Assembly: GCA_009703125.1 (NCBI GenBank)
Contig: WLGS01000002.1
Span: 1-64,000, forward strand
Length of the DNA stretch: 64,000 nucleotides
Reading direction: 5' to 3'
Source: Actinomycetota bacterium
GTDB taxonomy: Bacteria > Actinomycetota > Acidimicrobiia > Acidimicrobiales > Ilumatobacteraceae
This document shows positions 42,867-51,850 of this stretch, piece by piece. How positions within the stretch are numbered: the stretch's first letter is position 1; the number at the start of each line of letters is the position of its first letter. The notes under the pieces were generated by a model, which saw only the letters and a list, made by a program, of their open reading frames with translations, did not search any database and was not told where the DNA came from. The translations under genes were made by a program, and so were the position numbers.

Positions 42867-44243
42867 ATGACTGACTATTCCGACCGGCCTGAACGGACTT
42901 CGAATCGACCTGCGCCGCGTACCGATAGTCGTACTCCACCGCACAACCTTGATGCAGAAGCGTCTTTGTTGGGAGCGATGTTGTTGGACGAAACCCCAGT
43001 GGGCTTGGCCATTGAACGTCAACTGGATCCCAAGGATTTTTACAAGCCCGCACATGGTCATGTGTATGCCGCTATCAAATCGTTGTCCTCTATTGGTGAA
43101 GCGATTGATGCAGTCACAGTGTCAGAAGAATTGCGACGCAGCAATCTTCTCGATGACATGGGCGGATTGAACTTCCTTCTCGATCTGCAAAATGCAACTC
43201 CTTCTATCTCGAGTGCAAGTCGCTATGTCAGCATTGTGCGTGACACTGCAACGTTGCGGCGACTCATTAAAGGCGCAAGTGAGATTGCCGACCTTGGTTA
43301 CTCTGCACCAGCTGAGATTCGCAATGCCATCGATAAAGCAGAACAAATAGTTTTCGACATTGGTGATGAACAACTCACCGACTCATTGAAGAAACTTCAT
43401 GAGTTAACTTCGGAAGTCACGGCCATTCTTGAAGCGCGTTTCGATTCGGGTACAGATATCACGGGTGTGCGTACTGGTTACACCAAACTCGACAAATTGC
43501 TCTCAGGTATGCAACCAGGAACTTTGAACATTGTGGGTGCGCGACCTGCAATGGGTAAGTCGGCATTTGCACTCGGTATGGCTGTTACTGCTGCACGTAC
43601 AACCAATCGCCCAGTGATGTTTTTCTCGCTGGAAATGTCGAATGTAGAACTCACACAGAGAATTTTGTCTGCAGAAGCGCAAGTGGATTCGGACCGTATG
43701 CGTTCAGGGCGATTGCAAGAGTCGGACTGGACAAAAATCACACATGCGATGAACCGCTTGGAGATTCCTCTTTATATTGACGACACACCACAGATCACAG
43801 TGATGCAGATTCGTCAGAAACTTCGCCGTGTGGCAGTTGCCGACGATCGCCCAGCGATGGTCGTTATTGACTATCTGCAACTCATGGGTGGTGGCAACAA
43901 TGAAAATCGCCAACTCGAAGTTGCCGAGATCAGCCGTGGCTTGAAGATGTTGTCACGTGAATTCAATATTCCGGTCGTGGCCTTGAGCCAGTTGAGTCGC
44001 GGTATTGAGCAACGCCAAGACCGTCGCCCTGTGATGTCGGACCTTCGTGAATCAGGCTCACTGGAACAGGACGCCGACGTGGTGATGTTCTTGTATCGCG
44101 AAGAGGCTGCGAACACTGAAACAAAACTCAATGATCAAGGCTTCGCCGACGTCATTGTGTCCAAGCATCGTTCTGGTCCAACTGGCACGTTGCGATTGCT
44201 TTTCAACAAGGCCTACACACAATTTGTCGATGAACCCGAGTGA
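42867..44243 (+). CDS. dnaB: Replicative DNA helicase DnaB
   Basis: 458 residues. N-terminal DnaB domain (about 25-130, PPHNLDAEASLLGAML), a linker, and a RecA-like C-terminal domain with Walker A GARPAMGKSA (about 224-233), Walker B MVVIDYLQLM and SDLRESGSLEQDAD. It unwinds DNA at the fork. No intein, in contrast to M. tuberculosis DnaB. The DUF721 protein near gyrB is a likely loading partner. Confidence 0.97.
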   Translation: MTDYSDRPERTSNRPAPRTDSRTPPHNLDAEASLLGAMLLDETPVGLAIERQLDPKDFYKPAHGHVYAAIKSLSSIGEAIDAVTVSEELRRSNLLDDMGGLNFLLDLQNATPSISSASRYVSIVRDTATLRRLIKGASEIADLGYSAPAEIRNAIDKAEQIVFDIGDEQLTDSLKKLHELTSEVTAILEARFDSGTDITGVRTGYTKLDKLLSGMQPGTLNIVGARPAMGKSAFALGMAVTAARTTNRPVMFFSLEMSNVELTQRILSAEAQVDSDRMRSGRLQESDWTKITHAMNRLEIPLYIDDTPQITVMQIRQKLRRVAVADDRPAMVVIDYLQLMGGGNNENRQLEVAEISRGLKMLSREFNIPVVALSQLSRGIEQRQDRRPVMSDLRESGSLEQDADVVMFLYREEAANTETKLNDQGFADVIVSKHRSGPTGTLRLLFNKAYTQFVDEPE

Positions 44244-44313
44244 GATATCTGCGGTGTCGTTAGGATTTGTTTCCGGATAGCCGGGAAGTCTGGTCGGCAC
44301 GACACAACGCTCC

Positions 44314-46617
44314 ATGTTTGTACTTTTATTTGCTCACTTCATCGTTGCCACGGCAGCCCTCACGGTCCTCAAGTCCCGACCCCGTGTCAGTGCCGTATTG
44401 GGCATCTGTGTTTTCGTCGCCACGATTATCGCGACATTGCAGTGGGGCCGTACTACTGACGGTGTTCGGGAGGTCAGCTTTAACTGGATCGGAGATTTAG
44501 GTCTCAGCCTCCATCTACGGCTGGATTCTTTCGCCGTCATGATGGTGCTGATTATTTCGGTGCTCGGGGCCTTGGTATTGGCCTATTCGCTGGCCTATTT
44601 CGACCCCGATGAGACCACCGCCCGATTCACAGGCTTTTTTATTGCCTTTGCAGGGGTGATGAGTGGTCTGGTGATGAGCGCGGATCTCTTCACCATGTTT
44701 GTGTTCTGGGAATTGACCTCGGTGTTGTCATTCCTATTAATAGGTCTCCATTCTGAATCGGGACATGCACGGGCCTCTGCCTTGCGGGCCTTGTTGGTGA
44801 CGGGGGCCGGTGGGCTCTGCCTGTTGGCGGGCGTGGCCCTGTTCCAAGTAGAGCTGGGCACTACGTCGTTTCAAGAACTAGCCAATATGGCACCCACGGG
44901 GACAGTGATCACCGTGGCCGCAATTTTGGTATTGCTCGGAGCATTCACCAAGTCCGCACAGTTCCCGTTCCATTTTTGGTTACCTGGGGCAATGGCAGCA
45001 CCCACTCCGGTGAGTGCCTACCTGCATTCGGCCACCATGGTGAAGGCCGGCATTGTGTTGATGGCTCGTATGTCGCCAATTTTTGGTGACCTTGATGTGT
45101 GGCGCTGGATGGTTGTGGTGGCTGGCGGCATCACGATGGTGTTGGGCGGCGTGCGCGCAATGTATGCAACGGATGCAAAATTGCTTCTCGCCCATAGCAC
45201 CGTGTCGCAATTAGGTTTTCTCGGAATTCTGGCGGGTATCGGAATTCCTGGTGCGACGTATGCAGCAGTCGTGCACTTGGCTGCACACGCAGTCTTTAAG
45301 GCTGCATTGTTCTTGTCCGTAGGTGCAGTAGATCATGCAGTTGGCTCTCGCGATATTCGCACACTCAGTGGCGTGGGTCGTCAGATGCCATTGGTTGCAA
45401 TTCTTGCCACATTGTCTGCTGCATCAATGGCAGGAATTATTCCTTTGTTTGGGTTTGCAACAAAAGAAAAAGCGCTGGCAGTGTTATTGAAAGCAGATGA
45501 CAAAGTAGGCGCAGTAGGAAATGTGGCACTTGCGTTTGTTGTTGTAGGCGCCGTGTTGTCCACCGCATACAGCGTGCGATTTGTACGTGGAGTATTTGGC
45601 ACCAAAAAAGATTGCGCCCCTTCACATGTGCACCATGCCCCAAGTTTCTTGTTGGTGGCACCAGTAGTTCTGTTATCGAGTGCATCACTCATCGCAGGGT
45701 TGTTTGCGAAGCAGACAGGTCATTTGTTCGATGCTGTTGCAACAACGTTGAGTCCTGAAGCGACGGGCAAATTGGCATTATGGCCAGGCGTCAACACAGC
45801 ATTGATTGTGTCTGTGATTGTGGTCGCAGTTGGCGCAGCTATTGGATATGTCTTTCCGCTGGCGGCAACAGCAAGAGAATTACCCGTCACGGGCGACAAG
45901 GTGTATCTGTCTTTGTTGCAAGGAATTTTGACTGGCTCTAAGAAAATTACGAAGTACACCCAAAACGGTTCATTACAGACATACGTCGTGGTGACGATGG
46001 GTGTGGTGATTGCAACACTGATGTATTCGTTGGCAACAGATCAATTACCGCATTTCGACAACATGGTGATCGCCGATTCACCCTTGCAATTCGGTGTTGT
46101 GGTTCTATGCATTGTGCTCACTGGCGTGGTCACATTTACAGCGCACAGATTTGTTGCGGCTCTTCTTCTGGGTGGCGTGGGATTTGCCATTGCGGTAATT
46201 TTTGCTCTCTTCGGTGCCCCCGACCTTGCCCTGACACAAATCCTGGTGGAGACAATTGTCCTCGTCGTATTTCTATTGGTGCTCCGCCAACTTCCTTCTA
46301 AGTTCGAACGTTCGATAAAGGGGTCTGCGCGTACTGCACAGATTGTTTTTTCTGTTTCAGTGGGTCTTGTTGTCGCATTGTTTGCATTGCTTGTGGGCAA
46401 CTCTCGACAAGCACCATCTGTGGGTGAGGAATACATCACACGTTCATCGCCTCAAGGTGGTGGCAACAATGTGGTCAACGTCATCTTGGTGGACTTCCGC
46501 GGGGTGGACACTATGGGTGAAATCACAGTGCTTGCCGTGGCTGCATTGGGTGTGGCAAATCTCGTCAATATGGCGAGGCGTCAACGTAAACCGAAAGTGG
46601 TAGAGGCATCACAATGA
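44314..46617 (+). CDS. mrpA: Na+/H+ antiporter subunit A (MrpA, with MrpB-like C-terminal part)
   Basis: 767 residues, about twenty membrane segments. The proton-pumping module homologous to complex I NuoL/NuoM occupies about residues 60-420 (MFVFWELTSVLSFLLIG, FPFHFWLPGAMAAPTPVSAYLHSATMVKAG). The C-terminal region (about 590-767) carries the MrpB/MbhD-like domains. Part of the seven-subunit Mrp antiporter used for sodium and pH homeostasis. No clear ribosome site precedes the ATG; its stop overlaps the mrpB start (ATGA). Confidence 0.95.
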   Translation: MFVLLFAHFIVATAALTVLKSRPRVSAVLGICVFVATIIATLQWGRTTDGVREVSFNWIGDLGLSLHLRLDSFAVMMVLIISVLGALVLAYSLAYFDPDETTARFTGFFIAFAGVMSGLVMSADLFTMFVFWELTSVLSFLLIGLHSESGHARASALRALLVTGAGGLCLLAGVALFQVELGTTSFQELANMAPTGTVITVAAILVLLGAFTKSAQFPFHFWLPGAMAAPTPVSAYLHSATMVKAGIVLMARMSPIFGDLDVWRWMVVVAGGITMVLGGVRAMYATDAKLLLAHSTVSQLGFLGILAGIGIPGATYAAVVHLAAHAVFKAALFLSVGAVDHAVGSRDIRTLSGVGRQMPLVAILATLSAASMAGIIPLFGFATKEKALAVLLKADDKVGAVGNVALAFVVVGAVLSTAYSVRFVRGVFGTKKDCAPSHVHHAPSFLLVAPVVLLSSASLIAGLFAKQTGHLFDAVATTLSPEATGKLALWPGVNTALIVSVIVVAVGAAIGYVFPLAATARELPVTGDKVYLSLLQGILTGSKKITKYTQNGSLQTYVVVTMGVVIATLMYSLATDQLPHFDNMVIADSPLQFGVVVLCIVLTGVVTFTAHRFVAALLLGGVGFAIAVIFALFGAPDLALTQILVETIVLVVFLLVLRQLPSKFERSIKGSARTAQIVFSVSVGLVVALFALLVGNSRQAPSVGEEYITRSSPQGGGNNVVNVILVDFRGVDTMGEITVLAVAALGVANLVNMARRQRKPKVVEASQ

Positions 46618-47069
46618 TCGGGCGTCGTTCTGTAATTCTGACTGAAGCCGATCGCTGGCTCTTTCCCGTCGTGTTATTGGTATCTGTGTACATCACCTTC
46701 CGAGGCCACAATGCGCCCGGTGGTGGTTTTATTGGTGGCCTTATCGCAGGGGCTGCATTCATTATTCGTTACCTTGCCGGAACCCCACTGACAGATAGAT
46801 GGCATCGTGCGCTGAATCCCACCACCTACATCGGTGCTGGTTTAGTCATCGCTGTGGTCACCGCACTCGTACCCCTTGCTTATGGCGACACGCTTTTGGA
46901 ATCAGCAATATGGAAATGGAATGTGCCAGCGATTGGTGAAGTGAAACTGGTGTCATCTTCAATATTTGACCTTGGTGTGTATTTCCTAGTCATTGGCGTG
47001 GTCTTGTTATCGTTGATGTCGCTAGGTGCAGATCCAGTCCACGACGAAGAAGTGGGAGAGGAATCATGA
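46614..47069 (+). CDS. mrpB: Na+/H+ antiporter subunit B (MrpB/MnhB)
   Basis: 151 residues, four membrane segments. LLVSVYITFRGHNAPGGGFIGGLIAGAAFIIRYL is the MnhB signature. Overlaps its neighbours by four bases on both sides. Confidence 0.94.
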   Translation: MIGRRSVILTEADRWLFPVVLLVSVYITFRGHNAPGGGFIGGLIAGAAFIIRYLAGTPLTDRWHRALNPTTYIGAGLVIAVVTALVPLAYGDTLLESAIWKWNVPAIGEVKLVSSSIFDLGVYFLVIGVVLLSLMSLGADPVHDEEVGEES

Positions 47070-47449
47070 GCGCTGCACTCATTGTTCTGATAGGTGTGTT
47101 GTTTGCATCCGGAACGTTTCTTCTTTTGCAGCGTTCGCTCACACGCATCATTTTGGGCGTGGGAATAATGGCCAACGCTGTGAACGTGCTCATCTTGAGT
47201 ATTGGTGCGCGTGCCGGCGAGGCTCCCATCATTGGTCGAGACGGAGAATTCACAGATCCTGTTCCACAGGCTCTTGTTCTCACGGCAATCGTTATCGGAT
47301 TTGGTATTACTGCTTTTCTGCTCGCCCTCGCATGGCGCGGCTGGACAATTGACGGCAACGACGACGTGGAAGACGATGATGAAGACAAGCGTGTCGCATC
47401 AGCAAAGCCACTTCTTGGTGGCACCGAAGTTCCAGGTGATTACCAATGA
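47066..47449 (+). CDS. mrpC: Na+/H+ antiporter subunit C (MrpC)
   Basis: 127 residues, three membrane segments in the NuoK-like pattern (GVLFASGTFLLLQRSLTRIILGVGIMANAVNVLIL, then ALVLTAIVIGFGITAFLLAL) and an acidic C-terminal tail. Overlaps mrpB and mrpD. Confidence 0.94.
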   Translation: MSAALIVLIGVLFASGTFLLLQRSLTRIILGVGIMANAVNVLILSIGARAGEAPIIGRDGEFTDPVPQALVLTAIVIGFGITAFLLALAWRGWTIDGNDDVEDDDEDKRVASAKPLLGGTEVPGDYQ

Positions 47450-48927
47450 ACATCGCTCTTGCTCTTCCGATAGCTGCACCATTGTTGGGCGCTGCCTTAT
47501 CGATGTTGGTGAAGCAGTTGTTTATTCAGCGCATCATCAGTTTTGTTGCGCTGGGTATTTCGCTTGCATCCAGCATTGTGGTGGTGGCAAAGGTGGTTAC
47601 CGATAATGACATCTTGGTAACACGCTTGGGCGGTTGGCCAGCACAAATCGCTATCACCTTGGTGGCGGATCGCTTCGCTGCCCTCATGTTGATTGTGTCC
47701 ATTTCGATTATGGCCTTGGTGTTGATCTACTCCATTGGTCAACAAGCATCGGATGAACATTCAACGGCCTATCACCCCGTGTACTTAGTGTTGGCAGCAG
47801 GTTTGGCGCAAGCATTCTTGGCAGGTGATCTCTTCAACTTGTTCGTGGCATTTGAGATGATGCTAATGGCCAGTTACGTACTTCTCACTTTGGAAGGAAC
47901 GAATAAACAAATTCGATCCGGAGTGACTTACGTGGTCCTCAACGTGGTGGAGTCCACCATTTTGTTGTTGGGAATCGGTTTAGTGTTTGCTGCAACTGGC
48001 ACTGTGAGCATGGCTGAGTTGCCCGAGCGTCTCGCTGCACTTCCCGATGGTGTACAGATGGGTCTCAACTTGTTGTTGTTAGTGGCTTTTGGCATCAAGG
48101 CTGCAGTGTTCCCGTTGTACTTCTGGCTACCCGACTCATATCCCTCGGCGCCATCGTCAATGACCGCTGTCTTTGCAGGTCTGCTCACCAAAGTGGGCGT
48201 GTACACAATTATCCGCACAGAGACCTTGTTATTCCCGGGCGGGCAATCCACGTTGCTGATTGTGGTTGCGGGCTTCACCATGATTGTCGGAGTAGTAGGC
48301 GCAATTTCACACACGCAGATGAAGCGCGTGTTGAGCTTTCATATTGTGAGCCAGATTGGCTACATGATTCTTGGAGTGGGCCTAGGCACACAAGCAGCAC
48401 TAGCCGCGACTGTGTTCTTTGTACTTCATCAAATTCCTGTCAAGACATCGATCTTCCTGGTGGAAGGAATCATTGAAAAAGAGACAGGGTCAAGTGCATT
48501 TGATGACATTGATGGCTTAGCCAAGCGATCGGGTCTCTTGGCGGTGTTCTTTATGCTGCCTGCGTTAAGCCTTGCTGGTCTTCCTCCGTTCTCTGGCTTT
48601 GTTGCCAAGCTGGGCATTTTGAGAGCCGGCTTCGATAACGGCAGCTATGTGATTACTGCAGTCGCAATTTTCGGAAGTCTGTTGACCTTGATTTCGATGA
48701 TCAAAATCTGGATGGGTCTGTTCTGGGGAGAAGTGCGTCCCACTCCTCCCGCTGGGCGAGTAGGCATCATGCGACATCACAAGATCATGTCCACAACCAG
48801 CATCACGTTGGTGGGTGTGACCTTGGCGATTGCTGTTCTCGCTGGTCCGTTATATGACTATTCGGTACAAGCCGCAGAACAATTGTTGAACCCCATGCAA
48901 TATGTGAAGGCGGTATTGGGATCATGA
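47446..48927 (+). CDS. mrpD: Na+/H+ antiporter subunit D (MrpD)
   Basis: 493 residues, about fourteen membrane segments. Second NuoM/NuoN-like proton channel subunit, with NLFVAFEMMLMASYVLLTLEG and FPLYFWLPDSYPSAPSSMTAVFAGLLTKVGVYTI. Overlaps mrpC and mrpE by four bases. Confidence 0.95.
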   Translation: MNIALALPIAAPLLGAALSMLVKQLFIQRIISFVALGISLASSIVVVAKVVTDNDILVTRLGGWPAQIAITLVADRFAALMLIVSISIMALVLIYSIGQQASDEHSTAYHPVYLVLAAGLAQAFLAGDLFNLFVAFEMMLMASYVLLTLEGTNKQIRSGVTYVVLNVVESTILLLGIGLVFAATGTVSMAELPERLAALPDGVQMGLNLLLLVAFGIKAAVFPLYFWLPDSYPSAPSSMTAVFAGLLTKVGVYTIIRTETLLFPGGQSTLLIVVAGFTMIVGVVGAISHTQMKRVLSFHIVSQIGYMILGVGLGTQAALAATVFFVLHQIPVKTSIFLVEGIIEKETGSSAFDDIDGLAKRSGLLAVFFMLPALSLAGLPPFSGFVAKLGILRAGFDNGSYVITAVAIFGSLLTLISMIKIWMGLFWGEVRPTPPAGRVGIMRHHKIMSTTSITLVGVTLAIAVLAGPLYDYSVQAAEQLLNPMQYVKAVLGS

Positions 48928-49418
48928 TCGGCCAGTTGCTTTCACTCATCATTATTTGGATTGCTCTGTGGGGAGAGCTCAGCGTGGCCAACCTTGCCTC
49001 AGGCGTAGTGGTGGGTCTTGTGATTATCTTGCTGTTTCCCACAATGTTGAAATCGCAACATCAGATACACCCAGTAGGTGCCGTGAAGTTTGTGGTGCGA
49101 CTCTTGGGTGACTTGGTGACATCATCATGTGCAGTAGTGGTCACAGTCTTACGCCCCACACCCGTTCGACTCCAGACAAAAGTGGTGTCTGTGCAGTTAG
49201 CAACACAGTCAGCACTCATTGCGTCACTAGTGGGGAACTCATTGACATTGACCCCGGGAACAATGACAGTCAGCGTGGACGAAGAAACCTTCACGCTCCG
49301 GGTGCACGTATTGGGTGACGTTGATGATTCTGCTTTTGTGCAACAAGTGCGCACCCTTGAAGAACGATTGAATCGTGCAGTATCCGTGAGGTCTCACAAC
49401 AAGAAGGATGCACTATGA
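48924..49418 (+). CDS. mrpE: Na+/H+ antiporter subunit E (MrpE)
   Basis: 164 residues. Two N-terminal membrane segments, then a soluble domain with SLTLTPGTMTVSVDEETFTLRVHVL, diagnostic of MnhE. Overlaps mrpF by four bases. Confidence 0.93.
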   Translation: MIGQLLSLIIIWIALWGELSVANLASGVVVGLVIILLFPTMLKSQHQIHPVGAVKFVVRLLGDLVTSSCAVVVTVLRPTPVRLQTKVVSVQLATQSALIASLVGNSLTLTPGTMTVSVDEETFTLRVHVLGDVDDSAFVQQVRTLEERLNRAVSVRSHNKKDAL

Positions 49419-49675
49419 ACAATGTTCTTTGGATCTTTATTGCAGCGTTGTTTGTTGCTGGTGCACTCACCACATGGTGGATTGCTCGTCCCAACTCATT
49501 AGCGAATCGTGCAATCTCCATTGATGTATTGGCATCGGTGATTACATGTGGTCTTCTGGTTGGTGCAGCAATTTCCGGTGATGGATTGCTATTGGACTTA
49601 GCCATTGTGTTGGGTCTCTTAGGTTTCCTCACAGCAGTCACAGTTGCTCGCTTTATTGAAAGAACAGGCCAATGA
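49415..49675 (+). CDS. mrpF: Na+/H+ antiporter subunit F (MrpF)
   Basis: 86 residues, three membrane segments; ARPNSLANRAISIDVLASVITCGLLVG matches the MrpF RxxxxPxxxxRxxxxD region. Overlaps mrpG by four bases. Confidence 0.92.
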   Translation: MNNVLWIFIAALFVAGALTTWWIARPNSLANRAISIDVLASVITCGLLVGAAISGDGLLLDLAIVLGLLGFLTAVTVARFIERTGQ

Positions 49676-49974
49676 GTACTGCACGCGATATTGCCTCAGT
49701 GGTGTTCTTTTTTGTGGGTGTATCTATGGCAGTGATTGCTGCAGTCGGATTACATCGATTGCAGCACACCACAAGCCGTATGCATGCAGCAACAAAGCCC
49801 GCAACGTTGGGAGTGTTGTGTTGCGCAATCGGTGCTGCTGTGCAGATGGACAATCTCAGTTCCATCACAAAAATTGCAGTCGTGGTTGCATTCCAATTCA
49901 TTACTGTGCCTATTGGTGCGCATATGTTGGCCAGAGCCATTACAAGAGATGGCACCACTGAGGCATCCGAGTAG
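49672..49974 (+). CDS. mrpG: Na+/H+ antiporter subunit G (MrpG)
   Basis: 100 residues, three membrane segments; GLHRLQHTTSRMHAATKPATLGVLCC is the PhaG/MnhG signature (RMHAATKPATLG). Last gene of the complete A-G operon. Confidence 0.93.
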   Translation: MSTARDIASVVFFFVGVSMAVIAAVGLHRLQHTTSRMHAATKPATLGVLCCAIGAAVQMDNLSSITKIAVVVAFQFITVPIGAHMLARAITRDGTTEASE

Positions 49975-49983
49975 CCTTCTCAT

Positions 49984-50193
49984 ATGTTCCTTGGCGAAAA
50001 CATCCTCATCTACTTGGTACTGGCCTTGGGAGGAGCACTTGCGTTCGGAAACTTGTTTGCCATCGTGCGTCCGCCACAACGTGAACGTACTGAGGGCGAT
50101 TTAGAGAAAGCACCAGTTGTGCGCAGCCTCTTTATGGGGATCATCGGACTCGTTGCTGCTGTGTGGGCAATTGCCAGCTTGATCTCTCAGTGA
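49984..50193 (+). CDS. Small two-pass membrane protein
   Basis: 69 residues. Two membrane segments (about 6-27 and 47-66) flank a charged loop (RPPQRERTEGDLEKAP). It follows mrpG by nine bases and is probably in the same transcript. No family recognised; a link to the antiporter is only positional. Confidence 0.7.
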   Translation: MFLGENILIYLVLALGGALAFGNLFAIVRPPQRERTEGDLEKAPVVRSLFMGIIGLVAAVWAIASLISQ

Positions 50194-50218
50194 CCGACCC
50201 CATCACTACGGTGGTGGT

Positions 50219-50575
50219 ATGGCATTTGGACAACCCTCGGGACCGCCGGCATCGGCCAAGCAGATTCAAGAACTCTTAGCCCTGCTCAATGCCGCTGGGC
50301 ACTCAGACTTTCGAGATGCACGCGGGCCCATGCAATTCACCCAGCGCCAAGCGGGCGGCAAATTCACTCGGGACGAAGCCGATGCCTTTATTGCTCAACT
50401 TCAAGAATGGGCCGAGATTGCTGAAAATGCCGGTGCGACCCCAGAACCCGCCCCGCCCCGTATTCAACCCACATCTCCCAAGGTGACCGCTGCGGAGAGA
50501 TCGCTGAAGTCTGTGCCCTCCGAGGTGCTGGCGGCCGAGTTACAAAAACGCGGATGGGTCGTCCTCGAACCGTAA
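50219..50575 (+). CDS. Conserved hypothetical actinobacterial protein
   Basis: 118 residues, soluble. A helical N-terminal part (AKQIQELLALLNAAGHSDFRDARGPMQFTQRQAGGKFTRDEADAFIAQL) is followed by a Pro-rich linker and a short C-terminal helix (EVLAAELQKRGWVVLEP). I have the impression of a family seen in other actinobacteria but can give no name or function. It starts 25 bases after the small membrane gene. Confidence 0.7.
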   Translation: MAFGQPSGPPASAKQIQELLALLNAAGHSDFRDARGPMQFTQRQAGGKFTRDEADAFIAQLQEWAEIAENAGATPEPAPPRIQPTSPKVTAAERSLKSVPSEVLAAELQKRGWVVLEP

Positions 50576-50613
50576 GTACAAGATTGTGCGTTTGTGAAGT
50601 TGTGATATGGCGC

Positions 50614-50629
50614 CTTACCTATCGGTAAG
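50614..50629. promoter_or_regulatory. Inverted repeat in the opp upstream region
   Basis: CTTACC-TATC-GGTAAG, perfect 6-bp arms, about 76 bases upstream of the candidate -35 box of the opp operon. It could be an operator; the regulator is unknown. Confidence 0.35.
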
Positions 50630-50704
50630 AGCCGACCCTTGCATAGTGCAATAAAAACGCCACAAATTCCTTATTTCACAAGCGAAAACTTCTTGTCGCT
50701 ACCT

Positions 50705-50733
50705 TTGATTCACATGTGCACCTGTGACATACT
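50705..50733 (+). promoter_or_regulatory. Candidate promoter of the opp operon
   Basis: TTGATT (50705-50710), a 17-base spacer, then CATACT (50728-50733). Both hexamers match the housekeeping consensus at four of six positions, and the start codon is 32 bases downstream. Confidence 0.5.
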
Positions 50734-50764
50734 GCACAGATGACCAAGGGGGAGGACATGAGCG

Positions 50765-51850
50765 GTGAACACATCTTTGCCTGACACACCATTGCTTGAA
50801 GTTGAAAATTTGAGCACCACTTTTATGACTCCGCGCGGCCCGCTAACTGCTGTTAACGGAGTGAATCTCACTTTGCAAAAAGGTCAGACATACGGACTTG
50901 TAGGAGAGAGCGGTTCTGGAAAGACCGTGTTTTCTCGTTCGATGTTGCAACTCAATGTGTCGTCCAATGTGCAGACAACTGGCAGCGTGAAATTTCAGGG
51001 CGAAGAATTGCTTACGAAGACGCGCAAAGAAATGCAATCTATTTGGGGCAAAGAAATCTCGATGGTGTTCCAAGATCCCATGACATCCCTGAATCCAGTG
51101 ATGAAGGTGGGAACTCAAGTCATCGAACACATTCGCCATCACCTGGGATTAGGAAAGAAAGAAGCACGCGAGCTCGGCATTGAATTGTTGCGCAGCGTGC
51201 AGATTCCCGAACCAGAAGCACGCATGGATGTATATCCACACGAATGTTCCGGTGGTATGCGCCAGCGTATTTGTATTGCAATTGCGTTGGCATGTGGATC
51301 GAAATTGCTGATTGCAGACGAACCCACCACCGCACTCGACGTGACAGTGCAGCACCAAATTCTGAACTTGCTCGACTTCCAACGTCGCGATCGTGACATG
51401 TCCATGGTGTTGGTCACGCACGACCTCGGTGTTATTGCCGGTCGTGCAGATCATGTTGCTGTGATGTATGCAGGTCGCTTGGTAGAAGTTGCGGACACAA
51501 AGACATTGTTCGCAGCACCCAAAATGCCCTACACCGAAGCTTTGTTGCGTTCGATCCCACGCATGGATCAACCTGCACACACTCGCTTGCTGTCCATCTC
51601 TGGTCGCCCACCCGATCTGGCGAATCCGCCAAAGGGATGTGCCTTTGCTCCACGTTGTGCATACGCACAAGAACAGTGTGAAAACGAACAGCCACCGATC
51701 ACCACTCATGCAGATGGAAGTCAGTCGGCATGTTGGATTCCGCTGGGTACTCCCGCATCACGCGATGCCCTCCAGAAGAATTTGTCTGCAGGTCGCCCAC
51801 AGACACTTGCGATGCACAATGTCGCTTCAACTACAAGTGAGGTGAAATAA
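50765..51850 (+). CDS. Oligopeptide/dipeptide ABC transporter ATP-binding protein (OppD-like)
   Basis: 361 residues. Walker A GESGSGKT, Q-loop FQDPMTSLNP, signature SGGMRQR, Walker B LLIADEPTTALD and the C-terminal oligopeptide extension with a Cys cluster (CAFAPRCAYAQEQC), which in OppD/DppD proteins can bind an Fe-S cluster. GTG start with GGAGG nine bases upstream; a nearby out-of-frame ATG leads only to an eight-codon frame. It pairs with the following ATPase. Confidence 0.93.
   Translation: MNTSLPDTPLLEVENLSTTFMTPRGPLTAVNGVNLTLQKGQTYGLVGESGSGKTVFSRSMLQLNVSSNVQTTGSVKFQGEELLTKTRKEMQSIWGKEISMVFQDPMTSLNPVMKVGTQVIEHIRHHLGLGKKEARELGIELLRSVQIPEPEARMDVYPHECSGGMRQRICIAIALACGSKLLIADEPTTALDVTVQHQILNLLDFQRRDRDMSMVLVTHDLGVIAGRADHVAVMYAGRLVEVADTKTLFAAPKMPYTEALLRSIPRMDQPAHTRLLSISGRPPDLANPPKGCAFAPRCAYAQEQCENEQPPITTHADGSQSACWIPLGTPASRDALQKNLSAGRPQTLAMHNVASTTSEVK

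Noticed and set aside
42867-44243. Intein in dnaB (and in gyrA)
   Set aside because: Both proteins have normal lengths and uninterrupted motifs.
50758-50784. Eight-codon leader peptide before the opp operon
   Set aside because: The ribosome site is only two bases from this ATG but nine from the GTG of the ATPase gene, so the short frame is probably not translated.
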